64,000 nt of DNA, from contig NZ_FXAN01000038.1 in NCBI RefSeq assembly GCF_900176645.1, forward strand, positions 36,663 through 100,662. Direction: 5' to 3'. Both the position numbers and the translations under genes were made by a program. This DNA is from Burkholderia singularis. GTDB lineage: Bacteria; Pseudomonadota; Gammaproteobacteria; Burkholderiales; Burkholderiaceae. Below the pieces are notes generated by a model, which searched no databases, was not told the DNA's origin, and saw nothing but the letters and a program-made list of their open reading frames with translations. Of this stretch, positions 45,259-53,533 are shown one piece after another; the stretch's first letter is position 1; each line of letters opens with the position of its first letter.

Positions 45259-45911
45259 TCCTGATCCCGACCATCCATGATCTGTGTATAACTTTGCGCC
45301 GGCGCCTCCCTCGGTAGATTGACGCGCTTGACCAAGAGCGCATTGAGCGCGTTACGCAAAGCCGGATCGTTTATTTTCTCCACGCTCTCAGCTGGCTTCC
45401 CTTCCTGGACGTTGATCACAACGGCACCGGGGGCGACGTGGTTGATGTTGACTTGCAGACGTTCGATGTGAACATCTGGCGGCAAGCGTCCAACCAGCAG
45501 CGCCGCACGCAGTTCATCCGCCGTCGGCTTCACCAATGAGGGCACGTATTCCCATGACGCGATGGCAGTCTGTCGCCCGTCTTTGTCCTGGACTCGCCAC
45601 TTCTCCTTGAAGCGATACTCGTGCGAACGCCCGCGCGGCGACTTCGACAAATATCCGAGCGATTCGAGTTCTTTGATCGCGCGCTTAACAGACGACTGGT
45701 GCAAGCCGGACTTCGACGCGATCGTTTTGTGCCCGATTGGGCCGGCGATCCCGGTTTCGATATTCGTGTGGGTCTTGATGACCAGGTACACCTTCAGGGT
45801 CGCTCCATCCATATTCGCCAACGCTCCACTGTCGACAAATGACCTGAAGACGTGAAACCAGCCAGTCTCAGCTTTGAAAAGTTCACCTTGTACCGGTAGT
45901 TGGTCAGCCAT
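45255..45911 (-). CDS. Winged-helix replication-initiator-like protein
   Basis: 218-aa protein. The N-terminal half has plasmid-Rep/phage-O-like features: WFHVFRSFVDSGALANMDGATLKVYLVIKTH, then a winged HTH (IASKSGLHQSSVKRAIKELE, SLGYLSKSPRGRSHEYRF). The C-terminal part is unassigned. The ATG at 45909-45911 overlaps the stop of the upstream small gene by one base. Direct repeats lie at its 3' end and beyond, consistent with a Rep-iteron pair for an excised circular form. A transcription-factor role is the alternative. Confidence 0.7.
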   Translation of the reverse strand: MADQLPVQGELFKAETGWFHVFRSFVDSGALANMDGATLKVYLVIKTHTNIETGIAGPIGHKTIASKSGLHQSSVKRAIKELESLGYLSKSPRGRSHEYRFKEKWRVQDKDGRQTAIASWEYVPSLVKPTADELRAALLVGRLPPDVHIERLQVNINHVAPGAVVINVQEGKPAESVEKINDPALRNALNALLVKRVNLPREAPAQSYTQIMDGRDQE

Positions 45912-46225
45912 CACTCACCCGTTGCATGTCGCGGGCGACCGACGCGTGGCCGAGGCATGTCCGCATTCGTGTCATCACGCGCAGGCGGATTACAGCTTGA
46001 TCTCCGCGCGGCAACGTCGTTCAACCACTCCCGGATATCTGCAGCGAACCAACATGCCCGTCGTTTATCCGGAAAGGCAGTCTGCGGCAGTTCGCCCCTG
46101 TAGGTCATTTGCGCGATCGCGCCGACGGTGGTTGCCAACAGCGCAGCAAGCTCATCGCGCGTAACGATTGCTTGCGGTGCCATCCGTGCGAATGTCTGTC
46201 GGAAATCAGTGTCTGCCTTCTTCAT
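45911..46225 (-). CDS. AlpA/Xis-like helix-turn-helix protein
   Basis: 104 aa. A MerR-like/excisionase-type HTH is visible in IVTRDELAALLATTVGAIAQ, followed by the wing residues RRACWFAADIREWLND. Small proteins of this type act as excisionases or Rep regulators in integrative elements. It is the first gene of the two-gene operon with the Rep-like gene (stop and start overlap by one base), and is divergent from the 285-aa gene across palindromic sites. Confidence 0.72.
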   Translation of the reverse strand: MKKADTDFRQTFARMAPQAIVTRDELAALLATTVGAIAQMTYRGELPQTAFPDKRRACWFAADIREWLNDVAARRSSCNPPARDDTNADMPRPRVGRPRHATGE

Positions 46226-46234
46226 TTGCGATCA

Positions 46235-46309
46235 CCAGTAACTGGCAGTGAACATGTCGATAGCCTAGAATCCGTCTGATATCCGAACTAGGGCCAGTTT
46301 TTGAACTGG
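46235..46309. promoter_or_regulatory. Two related palindromes in a divergent promoter
   Basis: CCAGT-A-ACTGG (46235-46245) and CCAGTT-TTTG-AACTGG (46294-46309) share half-site CCAGT. They lie 59 bp apart between divergent genes (xis/rep-like and the 285-aa gene). They are operator candidates for one of those proteins. Confidence 0.7.
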
Positions 46310-46315
46310 TAATAG

Positions 46316-47173
46316 ATGGCGAACGTTGGCCCCAACCAAGGACGACGGCTCAAAGCCGCAATCAGCCGTTTCACTGCGATGCTGATCAGGGAGGCTCGCG
46401 ACCTTACCGGGCTCAGCTATGAGAAGCTTGACGAGGCACTTGGACTGACGCCCGGGAACAGTTACCGCTACTCCCTAGACCCCTCTCGTCCTAAATCACG
46501 GGCGGTACAGATTGGCGGAATACAGTCGCTCGAGAACCGAGTCGCGAGACTGTTGCGGCGCCCAGCCCATCTGATTGCCGTTGTCGAGACTCGTGAACTC
46601 GACGCCCTCGCAATGCTGTATCGCATGCCAGTGGCAAACCTTGGGCTACCGCGACATGTCGGCGCGGATGACATCGAACTCATCTACGACAACTACTGGC
46701 CAACGTATGCCGACTTGTCGAGAGACGGACGATTCGATATCGAGTGCCCCTGGGCCGATCAACCGGAGCTATTCGGCGCGTTTGGATGGCAATGGGGTTG
46801 CTTGTGGGATCAAGCGCCGGATGAGCATCGGCAGAGGTGGTGTAGCCAGTTCAGGCAGCTTCCCCGCCATTGGCTTTCGCACTGGTGCGAACAAGTCGGC
46901 ATATCCGAGGATCTGGCGACTGAAGTTTTGCTACCGTTGATCGTACAAAAGATGAGCGAGCATCCCGGCTTGATCGATCGATGGACGGAAACACGGACTA
47001 TGCACCTTCGGGAGCGTGTCCTATCCACCACAACCAACGACCTGGTCGGCCCTCCCGGATGGGGAAGCGTCGCAGAAACGTTTGTCGACATCTTCCTGGA
47101 GGAAACAGAGCTTCCGGACCACCCTCTGCCGGAAATCTGCCGGAGCAGTGGTGTAACGGCGAATCAACTGTAG
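46316..47173 (+). CDS. Unrecognised 285-aa protein with N-terminal HTH-like segment
   Basis: Last gene before attR. Residues about 22-60 (REARDLTGLSYEKLDEALGL…NSYRYSL) resemble a helix-turn-helix of the lambda-repressor type. The remaining ~220 residues are Trp-rich and acidic (WPTYADLSRDGRFDIECPW, WQWGCLWDQAPDEH) and not recognised. The start codon is seven bases after a CCAGTT palindrome that it or the Xis-like protein may bind. A regulator of element maintenance is the simplest guess. Confidence 0.65.
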   Translation: MANVGPNQGRRLKAAISRFTAMLIREARDLTGLSYEKLDEALGLTPGNSYRYSLDPSRPKSRAVQIGGIQSLENRVARLLRRPAHLIAVVETRELDALAMLYRMPVANLGLPRHVGADDIELIYDNYWPTYADLSRDGRFDIECPWADQPELFGAFGWQWGCLWDQAPDEHRQRWCSQFRQLPRHWLSHWCEQVGISEDLATEVLLPLIVQKMSEHPGLIDRWTETRTMHLRERVLSTTTNDLVGPPGWGSVAETFVDIFLEETELPDHPLPEICRSSGVTANQL

Positions 47174-47242
47174 CGACCGCGAGTCAACAAATTCCTTGTA
47201 AACTCAGGGAATTAGCTGTAACCTACAAGCAGCTTGGTTTAG

Positions 47243-47287
47243 CTCTTAATCCGTAGGTCGAGTGTTCGAGTCACTCACGCCCCACCA
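47243..47287 (+). repeat. attR: 45-bp copy of the tRNA-Lys 3' end
   Basis: Identical to 36082-36126. It is not a functional tRNA because the 5' half is absent (upstream sequence AAGCAGCTTGGTTTAG is unrelated). Confidence 0.95.
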
Positions 47288-47295
47288 AAGAATTC

Positions 47296-47325
47296 AAGGG
47301 CTTAGCAGCGATGCTAAGCCCTTTT
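47296..47325 (+). terminator. Original tRNA-Lys terminator, displaced by the element
   Basis: AAGGGCTTAGCA (47296-47307), GCGA loop, TGCTAAGCCCTT (47312-47323) then T: a perfect 12-bp stem eight bases beyond attR. It would follow the tRNA directly in an empty site. Confidence 0.9.
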
Positions 47326-48049
47326 TCATTTCCGTCTCCGTGCCAATATCAGACGGCGTCAAATATTACGCAGTCACGAGCCAGCACCGGCAGCGCAACT
47401 TGATTTCACGCCGCTCCGAACACGTGCGCGGCGGCGTCTGTCATACCGAACCCGCTCGAGTTGTCATTCACGATGCCGAATCATTGCGAGGGCACGCAAT
47501 GCGCCGCGAGCAAATATCGCGCATCACGCTTTCACCGGTGACGAATTCGTCGTTCGTAGCGGTTTCCGACACCGGAATGCGCCGAATGCTGTCCTTCGCC
47601 CCGTTCGGCGTGTACACGACGAACACGCCGCGGAAATGGCTCGGTCCGTCGCGTACTTCAGCGCCTCCCGCTTCCTCAATACCACCGGCACGACATCCAC
47701 GCCTCAGCGCGCCTGCCTCTCAGGCACCTCAGTTCACACACATCTCGCGGCTCGCCGACTTGAGTTGTTCAAGTGCATTCGTGTCGATCAATCTCACCAA
47801 CGTGACAGCATGACAAGCTGGGCTCGTCCTCGCACCCGACCCGGCCCAACCGGCTCTGCGCGCGCAGCGACCGGAAACGTCTCCGCGCCGGCAAACGGGT
47901 CGCACGCAACGCCGCCGGCCGAGGCTAAACGCACGCCTGCGCGCACCAACTCGAACGGCTTTCGATGCCCAACAAACGACCCGCACGGGCGGCGCGCCAA
48001 GCGCGCAAGGCCAGCCGCCGCCCGTCAGCCATCCTTTATCCCCGCGCCA
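47326..48049. other. Gene-poor stretch next to attR
   Basis: About 720 bp between the displaced terminator and the 3' end of gshA. Apart from the fragment at 47468-47719 no coding region is credible; the long open frames here are mirror frames of GC-rich DNA. Confidence 0.5.
47468..47719 (-). pseudogene. Truncated coding remnant, 83 codons without a start
   Basis: Minus-strand frame ending in TGA at 47468-47470. It reads like protein in its central part (SHFRGVFVVYTPNGAKDSIR, then RIPVSETATNDEFVTGESVM), with plausible codon use. Upstream it meets a stop (47720-47722) before any start or SD. I read it as the 3' remnant of a broken gene; the family is not recognised. Confidence 0.35.
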
Positions 48050-49663
48050 TCAAACGCTGAACCGATTCAGCGTATAAGCGCGATACGCGGCGACGAACGC
48101 ATCGAACGATCCCGCATTCTTTCCTTCGAGTTCCGTCTGTTCATCGAGCGAGCGCTGCGCGAGCCGCTGCGCTTGCTGCATCGCCTCATCGTCGAGCAGC
48201 CGGGCGCGAAAATACGATGCATGCGCTTCGCTCTGCGCGCGCGCGAATTCGATGAACGACTGGCCCCGCTCGCGCATCGTGCGCAACACGCGCGCCGACG
48301 GGGTGAGTTCCGGATTGTCGAGCTTCGCGCGCTGCGCGGCAATCGCGCGCGCGTGCGCATCATCGCCGCGAATCCCATCCAGCACGGCGCCTGCGGCATC
48401 GATCTTCGAGAGCATTTCGTCGGCCCACACGCGCATCGGCACGCTCACGCCGTCGCGCATCAACTCGAGCCCCGGCCGGCGCCCGTCCAGCGTGACGCGG
48501 CCGAAATTCGCATCCGATTCCCGATACGTGTCGCATGTGAGCGGCGGGCTCGCATCGAGCGCGCAAACGAGCAAATACGCATCGAGAAAGCGCGCGGTTT
48601 CGAGCGAAATGCCGACCGGCTCGAACGGATCGATGTCGAGACACCGCACTTCGATGTACTGCACGCCGCGCGAGGCCAGCGCATGCAGGGGCCGCTCGCC
48701 CGAATAGGTGACGCGCTTTGGCCGAATCGTCGAGTAAAACTCGTTCTCGATTTGCAGCACATTCGTGTTGATCTGAATCCATTCGCCGTCGCGATGCGTG
48801 CCGATCGCCTCGTATGGCGGATAGGGATCGCTGACCGCCTTCGACAGCGCGTCGAGATAGCCCTGCAGCGTGTTGTAGTCCGCTTCGAGCGCGGCCTGCG
48901 CGGTCGTATTCGAGTAGCCGAGATCGCTCATGCGCAAGCTGGTTGCATACGGGCGATACAACGTCGTGGCGTCGAATGCATCGAGCTTGTGCGCGCGTCC
49001 GCGCAAAAAACCCAAATCGAGCGCGGGCGACGCGCCGAACAAGTACATCAGCAGCCAGCTCGTGCGGCGGAAGTTGCGAATCAGCGCGAGATAGCGCTCG
49101 GATTGATAGTCGACCAGATTCGCGGTGGAGCCGTCTTCCTCATGTAACCGCCGCCACACTTCTTCGTTCAACGAATAGTTGTAGTGGATGCCCGCGATGC
49201 ACTGCATCGTGCGCCCGTAGCGATATGCGAGACCGCGCCGGTAAACCGTTTTCAGACGGCCGATGTTCGACACGCCGTAATTCGCGATTGGGATTTCATC
49301 GTCGGCGGGCAGCAGGCCGGGCATCGAATTCGTCCACAGCATCTCGTCACCGATCAATGCATAGACATAGCGATGCAATTCGTCGAGCCGCGCGAGCGTC
49401 GTCGCGGCGTCGCGTTCGGCGGGCGTGATCAGCTCGAGCAGCGCTTCCGAGTAGTCGGTCGTGATCGACGGATGCGTCAGCGCCGAGCCGAGCACGCGCG
49501 GATGCGGCGTGAACGCGATCATCCCGTCGCGCGTCACGCGCAGGCTCTCCTTTTCGATGCCGCGCAGCCCGTTAGGCAGTTGCTCGCGTGTCGGGTTCGT
49601 GCTCAGCACGGCGAGGCGTTGCAGCAGCCGGTCAGTCTGGCGGGGAGTCATGTTGTTCAGCAT
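48050..49663 (-). CDS. gshA: Glutamate-cysteine ligase
   Basis: 537-aa proteobacterial-type GCS, the first enzyme of glutathione synthesis, joining glutamate and cysteine with ATP. RGIEKESLRVTRDG and FTPHPRVLGSALTHPSITTDYSEALLEL (read across 40 residues) are the family's nucleotide/metal region; GIHYNYS and QYIEVRCLDIDPF are also conserved. The start is taken at the ATG of MLNNMTPRQ (49661-49663); the second ATG at 49651 is possible, since neither has a clear SD. Monocistronic, with its 3' end towards attR. Confidence 0.94.
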   Translation of the reverse strand: MLNNMTPRQTDRLLQRLAVLSTNPTREQLPNGLRGIEKESLRVTRDGMIAFTPHPRVLGSALTHPSITTDYSEALLELITPAERDAATTLARLDELHRYVYALIGDEMLWTNSMPGLLPADDEIPIANYGVSNIGRLKTVYRRGLAYRYGRTMQCIAGIHYNYSLNEEVWRRLHEEDGSTANLVDYQSERYLALIRNFRRTSWLLMYLFGASPALDLGFLRGRAHKLDAFDATTLYRPYATSLRMSDLGYSNTTAQAALEADYNTLQGYLDALSKAVSDPYPPYEAIGTHRDGEWIQINTNVLQIENEFYSTIRPKRVTYSGERPLHALASRGVQYIEVRCLDIDPFEPVGISLETARFLDAYLLVCALDASPPLTCDTYRESDANFGRVTLDGRRPGLELMRDGVSVPMRVWADEMLSKIDAAGAVLDGIRGDDAHARAIAAQRAKLDNPELTPSARVLRTMRERGQSFIEFARAQSEAHASYFRARLLDDEAMQQAQRLAQRSLDEQTELEGKNAGSFDAFVAAYRAYTLNRFSV

Positions 49664-49834
49664 CGATGCGCAAGGATGGCTCAATGTCGCGCGGCATGCG
49701 CGGGTCAGTTGTGGGAATGAAATGGTAGCGGGCACTTTAACATCTCGCCGCGCCGCTCGCTTGACCCGCCCTCGGCACCGCCCGCCCGGTTGTGCATGCG
49801 CGGGCCGACCGTCCGCCATCCGTTGCTTATGCCA

Positions 49835-50794
49835 CTATCCGCCGCGCGCCGCGCCCGCCCGGTCGGCGATCTCGTTCCATAAATGCATCGCCGCATAAGC
49901 GCGCCACGGCCGCCACGGCTCGGTACGCAGACGCTGGCTGGCCGGCCGGTCGAGCGCAGGATCGCGCGCGGCGATTGCCTGCATCAGCACGAGGTCGGTC
50001 GCCGGCCACGCGTCGGCGTCGCGCCAGGCACGCATCGCGACATATTCGACCGTCCACGGTCCAATGCCCGGCAGCGCCAGCAGTGCGGCGCGCACGCCGG
50101 CCGGGTCGTCGGCATACGCGTCGATCGGCACGTCACCCGCCGCGACGGCGCGCGCGACGCCCTGCAATGCGGCAACGCGCTTGCCCGGCATCCCGACGTT
50201 CGACAAGTCGCACGCGGCAAGCTCGGCCGGCTCCGGAAAACGCCAACCGGTTGCCGCATGCGGCGCCTTGTCGGCAAGCGGCTCGCCCGCACGCTCGACC
50301 AGCCGCCCGACGATCGTCGTCGCCGCCTTCACGCTCACTTGCTGGCCGACGATCGCGCGCACGATCAGCTCGAAGCTCGACCAGGCGCCCGGCACGCGCA
50401 AGCCCGGCGCAGCGCTGACAAGAGGCGCAAGCCATGCGTCGCGCGCGAGATGCGCATCGATCACGGCAGGATTGGCGTGCAGATCGAACATCGTCGCCAG
50501 ACGCACGGCGAGCGCGTCATCCGCGCAACACGCCGCCTCGCCTTCGACGAGCGCGACAAGACAGCGCTTGCGCGGATGCTTACGCACCATGAGCACGCCC
50601 GTCGCGCCGCAATATTCGATCGTGCGCCGGTACGCGCCGCCCTCGACTGCCTCGACGCGGGGAATCGCGCGTCCCGCCAAAAAGCGCAGCACGCGCGGCC
50701 AATCGTATGGAGATTTGAAGGGCAACTCGAACGTGACGCCGCCCGGCTGCGCGGCGGGCAATGCGGCGGCCGCGGTTTGTGCGGCGGCGCTCAA
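49835..50794 (-). CDS. AlkA-like DNA-3-methyladenine glycosylase
   Basis: 319-aa base-excision glycosylase. An N-terminal AlkA-N-like domain (FELPFKSPYDWPRVLRFLAG) is followed by the HhH-GPD fold: SFELIVRAIVGQQVSVKAA, the hairpin LPGIGPWTVEYVAMRA, and the catalytic Asp in WPATDLVLM. It starts with TTG (50792-50794), whose bases overlap the TGA stop of ada. The two genes are thus translationally coupled and form an alkylation-repair (adaptive-response) operon. Confidence 0.9.
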   Translation of the reverse strand: MSAAAQTAAAALPAAQPGGVTFELPFKSPYDWPRVLRFLAGRAIPRVEAVEGGAYRRTIEYCGATGVLMVRKHPRKRCLVALVEGEAACCADDALAVRLATMFDLHANPAVIDAHLARDAWLAPLVSAAPGLRVPGAWSSFELIVRAIVGQQVSVKAATTIVGRLVERAGEPLADKAPHAATGWRFPEPAELAACDLSNVGMPGKRVAALQGVARAVAAGDVPIDAYADDPAGVRAALLALPGIGPWTVEYVAMRAWRDADAWPATDLVLMQAIAARDPALDRPASQRLRTEPWRPWRAYAAMHLWNEIADRAGAARGG

Positions 50795-51888
50795 GTCGCG
50801 TCGTCCACGGCGAGCGCGGCGGCAAACTCGCCACCCGCGCGTTGCGCCTCGGCATCGATCAGCGCTGCCTTACGCGGCAGCCCCCACCGATAGCCGGCGA
50901 GCGAGCCGCTTTTTTGCACGACGCGATGACACGGAATCGCCAACGCGACCGGATTCGACGCGCAAGCGCTCGCGACCGCACGCACTGCGCGTGGCGCGCC
51001 AAGCGCCTCGGCAATCTCCGTATAGCTGCGTGTCTGGCCGTATGGAATCCGACACAACGCGTCCCATACGCGTTGCTGAAACGCGGTTGCGGCGATATCG
51101 AGCGGCAGATCGAAGCGCTCGCGCGTGCCGTTCAGATAAGCGTTGATTTGCTCGACGAACGGCGCAATCCGCTCAGGCGATTCAACCAGCGCCGCATTCG
51201 CAAAGGACGCCCTCAGTTCGTCGACGAGCGGCTCGGCTGCGTCGCCGAACGCAATCTTGCAAATTCCCTTGCCGGTAGCCGCGACGAGCACCATACCGAG
51301 CGGGGTATCGGCCGTCGCATACGCGATCGTCAACCCCGCGCCCTTGCGGCGAAACGCCGACGGCAGCATGCCAAGCTCACGCGGCACCGATTCGTAGAGC
51401 CTCGACGACGAATTGAAGCCCGCGTCGACAGCTGCCCGCGTGACAGCCGCGCCGCTTTGCAGCGCCTCGCGCAACGCCGCGCCCCGCCGCGCGGCCTGAT
51501 ACTGGCGCGGCGACACGCCGACTACGCGCTTGAACAGCCGTTGCAAGTGAAATGGACTCACGTGAACGGCGTCGCTCAGTTGCGCGAGCGTGAAACGATC
51601 CTGGCGGTGCGCGTCAAGCACCGCGCACGCGCGATTGACGATCTCATGCTCGCGCGGCAGCCCTTCGGGCCGGCAGCGCTTGCACGGACGATAACCCGCC
51701 GCGCGCGCCGCGGCCGTATCGGCAAAAAACGCGACATTTTCGCGCAGCGGCAGCCGCGACGCGCATGACGGACGACAAAACACTCCCGTCGTCCTGACTG
51801 CATAGCAAAACGCGCCATCGGCGCGAGCGTCGCGCGCAATGAGCGCGGCCCAGCGCGCATCGTCAGTCGAATAATCCGACTTTTTCAT
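50791..51888 (-). CDS. ada: Bifunctional Ada: methylphosphotriester/O6-methylguanine methyltransferase and AraC-type regulator
   Basis: 365 aa with all three Ada modules. The N-terminal zinc/methyl-acceptor Cys cluster is GVFCRPSCASR with CKRCRPEG. The AraC-type HTH is in RFTLAQLSDAVHVSPFHLQ. The C-terminal O6-alkylguanine transferase has the active-site Cys in AIPCHRVVQKSGSL. Methylation of the N-terminal Cys should activate transcription of its own operon. The second of two tandem ATGs (51886-51888) is best spaced from GAGG. Confidence 0.95.
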   Translation of the reverse strand: MKKSDYSTDDARWAALIARDARADGAFCYAVRTTGVFCRPSCASRLPLRENVAFFADTAAARAAGYRPCKRCRPEGLPREHEIVNRACAVLDAHRQDRFTLAQLSDAVHVSPFHLQRLFKRVVGVSPRQYQAARRGAALREALQSGAAVTRAAVDAGFNSSSRLYESVPRELGMLPSAFRRKGAGLTIAYATADTPLGMVLVAATGKGICKIAFGDAAEPLVDELRASFANAALVESPERIAPFVEQINAYLNGTRERFDLPLDIAATAFQQRVWDALCRIPYGQTRSYTEIAEALGAPRAVRAVASACASNPVALAIPCHRVVQKSGSLAGYRWGLPRKAALIDAEAQRAGGEFAAALAVDDAT

Positions 51889-52114
51889 CATGACCTCGCA
51901 AAAGCGGAACGGATGCGTGCCACTGTAGACGCCATCGCATCCGGCCACGCGCTGAATCTTGCGCTCTCATTCGCCTCATAGTTTCCACAATCGATACAGA
52001 TCGCCAGTCGCCGGTCGCCTCACGGCCGCGCGCCTTCATATCGGCATTGGCCCCATTTTGGCGCAGTGCGAATGCGACAGATTGCTGTCCTGATGTTTTT
52101 TTGCACATCGAATA

Positions 52115-52143
52115 TTGCATTGCACCATCCGGATGTGTATAGT
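52115..52143 (+). promoter_or_regulatory. Sigma70 promoter of the small RNA
   Basis: TTGCAT (52115-52120), exactly 17 bp, TATAGT (52138-52143). No protein-coding start follows; a terminator lies 40-70 bp downstream. Confidence 0.7.
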
Positions 52144-52149
52144 AGGAAC

Positions 52150-52212
52150 CGTCTCCTCCATGTCTCCTCCTGATATGGATTAAGCCCGTTCAAATGCGAA
52201 CGGGCTTTTTTT
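52150..52212 (+). ncRNA. Putative ~63-nt small RNA with two CUCCUCC motifs
   Basis: A good promoter and a perfect intrinsic terminator (AAGCCCGTTC 52182-52191 / GAACGGGCTT 52198-52207, then seven T to 52212) enclose about 63 nt with no ORF. The 5' part carries GTCTCCTCC twice (52151-52159, 52162-52170). CUCCUCC is complementary to a strong Shine-Dalgarno, so base pairing with ribosome-binding sites of target mRNAs is likely. This is the standard layout of an Hfq-type trans-acting sRNA. It lies between ada (divergent) and the VOC gene. The rest of 51889-52296 shows no gene. Confidence 0.7.
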
Positions 52213-52296
52213 CGTCCATCGATTTTGCGCCGGCCCTCCGCCGCCCGCACCAACCGTCTACACTCGGTAAGACTCCCCGGACAGGAGACGCTTTCG

Positions 52297-52686
52297 ATGA
52301 AACCCCATATCCGCGAGATCGATCACGTCGTACTGCGCGTGACCGATCTGGATGCCATGACGCGCTTTTATTGCGACGCGCTCGGCTGCCACGTCGAGAA
52401 AGTGCAGCAGGACTTGGGGCTCGTTCAGTTGCGCGCCGGCAAATCGCTGATCGACCTATTGGCGCGCGGCACGCCCGAACAGAGCCACAACATGGATCAT
52501 CTATGCTTGCGCATCGAACCGTTCGACGCTGTCGCGTTGCGCGCTCACCTTGACGCGCACGGTGCGCGGCCGGGTGACGCCGAGCGGCGCTACGGCGCAG
52601 ACGGCTACGGGCCGTCGATCTATCTATACGACCCCGAAGGCAATATGGTTGAACTCAAGGGGCTGCCGCAAGCCGCCGCGCACTGA
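52297..52686 (+). CDS. VOC-superfamily (glyoxalase-like) protein
   Basis: 129-aa single-domain vicinal-oxygen-chelate protein. IDHVVLRVTDLDAMTRFYCDALG supplies the first metal-type His, HNMDHLCLRI the second, and YLYDPEGNMVEL the terminal Glu. Length is that of one beta-alpha-beta-beta-beta pair, so a homodimer is expected. AGGAGA precedes the ATG. It starts 84 bp after the sRNA terminator. Substrate unknown. Confidence 0.88.
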   Translation: MKPHIREIDHVVLRVTDLDAMTRFYCDALGCHVEKVQQDLGLVQLRAGKSLIDLLARGTPEQSHNMDHLCLRIEPFDAVALRAHLDAHGARPGDAERRYGADGYGPSIYLYDPEGNMVELKGLPQAAAH

Positions 52687-52772
52687 TGCGAAAGCGGCGG
52701 GTGCTTCAGTGCATGGCGCAGCTTCCGGCCTTATTCTGGAGCACGGAAATTGCGACGCACGCCGTAACATGC

Positions 52773-53327
52773 TCACTCGTCGTCCCGCGCCTTCAGCACG
52801 GTCCATTCGATCGCCACCGGGTCATGCGTTGCGCTCGACAGCCACGCCGCGCCGTCCTGCACCGTGCATTGCAGGCGCATCGTCCGCTGTGCAAGCCCGC
52901 CCAGCGCGGCGGCCACGCCGTCCGTCAGTGACACCACCCGCACATTGCGCAGCCGCTCCACCTTCGCGCGCGCGCCTTGCCACCAGATATCGGACGCGCG
53001 GCCGCCATACGCAATCACGTCCACCCGCCCGGCGCGCCCGCTCGCTTTCGCGATGCGCCGCTCGTCCGGCTGGCCGACGTCGATCCACGCATCGATCGCG
53101 CCCGTCAGATCTTTTTGCCAGAGATCGGGCTCGTCGGTATCCGAAAGCCCCTTGCAGAATTCGAGCCGTTCATCCGCGAAAAGCGCGAACGCGGCAATGC
53201 GCACCATCATCCGTTCGTCCGTCTCGGACGGATGACGTGCGACGGTGAGTGAATGATCGGCATAGTAATGCCGGTCCATGTCGGCGATTTGCAGTTCCGC
53301 CTTGTAGATCGTCGATTTGAGCGCCAT
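52773..53327 (-). CDS. yaeQ: YaeQ-family protein
   Basis: 184 aa with the family start MALKSTIYKAELQIADMDRH, ARHPSETDERMMVRIAAFAL and RIAKASGRAGRVDVIAYGG. YaeQ proteins have a PD-(D/E)xK nuclease-like fold but no settled function. The ATG at 53325-53327 gives the usual length. Convergent with the VOC gene. Confidence 0.93.
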   Translation of the reverse strand: MALKSTIYKAELQIADMDRHYYADHSLTVARHPSETDERMMVRIAAFALFADERLEFCKGLSDTDEPDLWQKDLTGAIDAWIDVGQPDERRIAKASGRAGRVDVIAYGGRASDIWWQGARAKVERLRNVRVVSLTDGVAAALGGLAQRTMRLQCTVQDGAAWLSSATHDPVAIEWTVLKARDDE

Positions 53328-53533
53328 TCCAGCATCGTGCCCCATACAGGCCGTTGATTCGAGTCGGGGCATGATGATACAGAATGCGCGATACGCACAC
53401 GGCAGGCGTAAAACGACCTGATGGCCGGGCTAAACGCAACGCGGCCCGGGCACCGCCCAGGCCATACACAAACCACGCCTCCCCGGCCGACACCCGCGCG
53501 CCGCCGCAAGACGGCCGCGCGGTAGCCCTGCCG

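Larger units (their letters stand above)
36127..47287 (+). mobile_element. 11.2-kb integrative and mobilizable element in tRNA-Lys
   Basis: The element is delimited by the 45-bp att repeats. It carries a tyrosine integrase next to attL, a MOBQ relaxase with a recognisable oriT, a TraD-like accessory protein, a Rep-like and an Xis-like protein near attR, and AT-richer cargo. There is no complete type IV secretion system, so it should need a helper for transfer: an IME rather than an ICE. Base composition is visibly lower in GC than the flanks, especially from 42.6 to 44.8 kb. Confidence 0.93.

Noticed and set aside
47243..47287. Second tRNA-Lys gene
   Set aside because: Only the 3' 45 bases are present; the acceptor 5' strand and D-arm are missing, so it is attR.
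47636..49147. 503-codon plus-strand frame opposite gshA
   Set aside because: Antisense of gshA; composition is Arg/Ala/Glu-rich without motifs.
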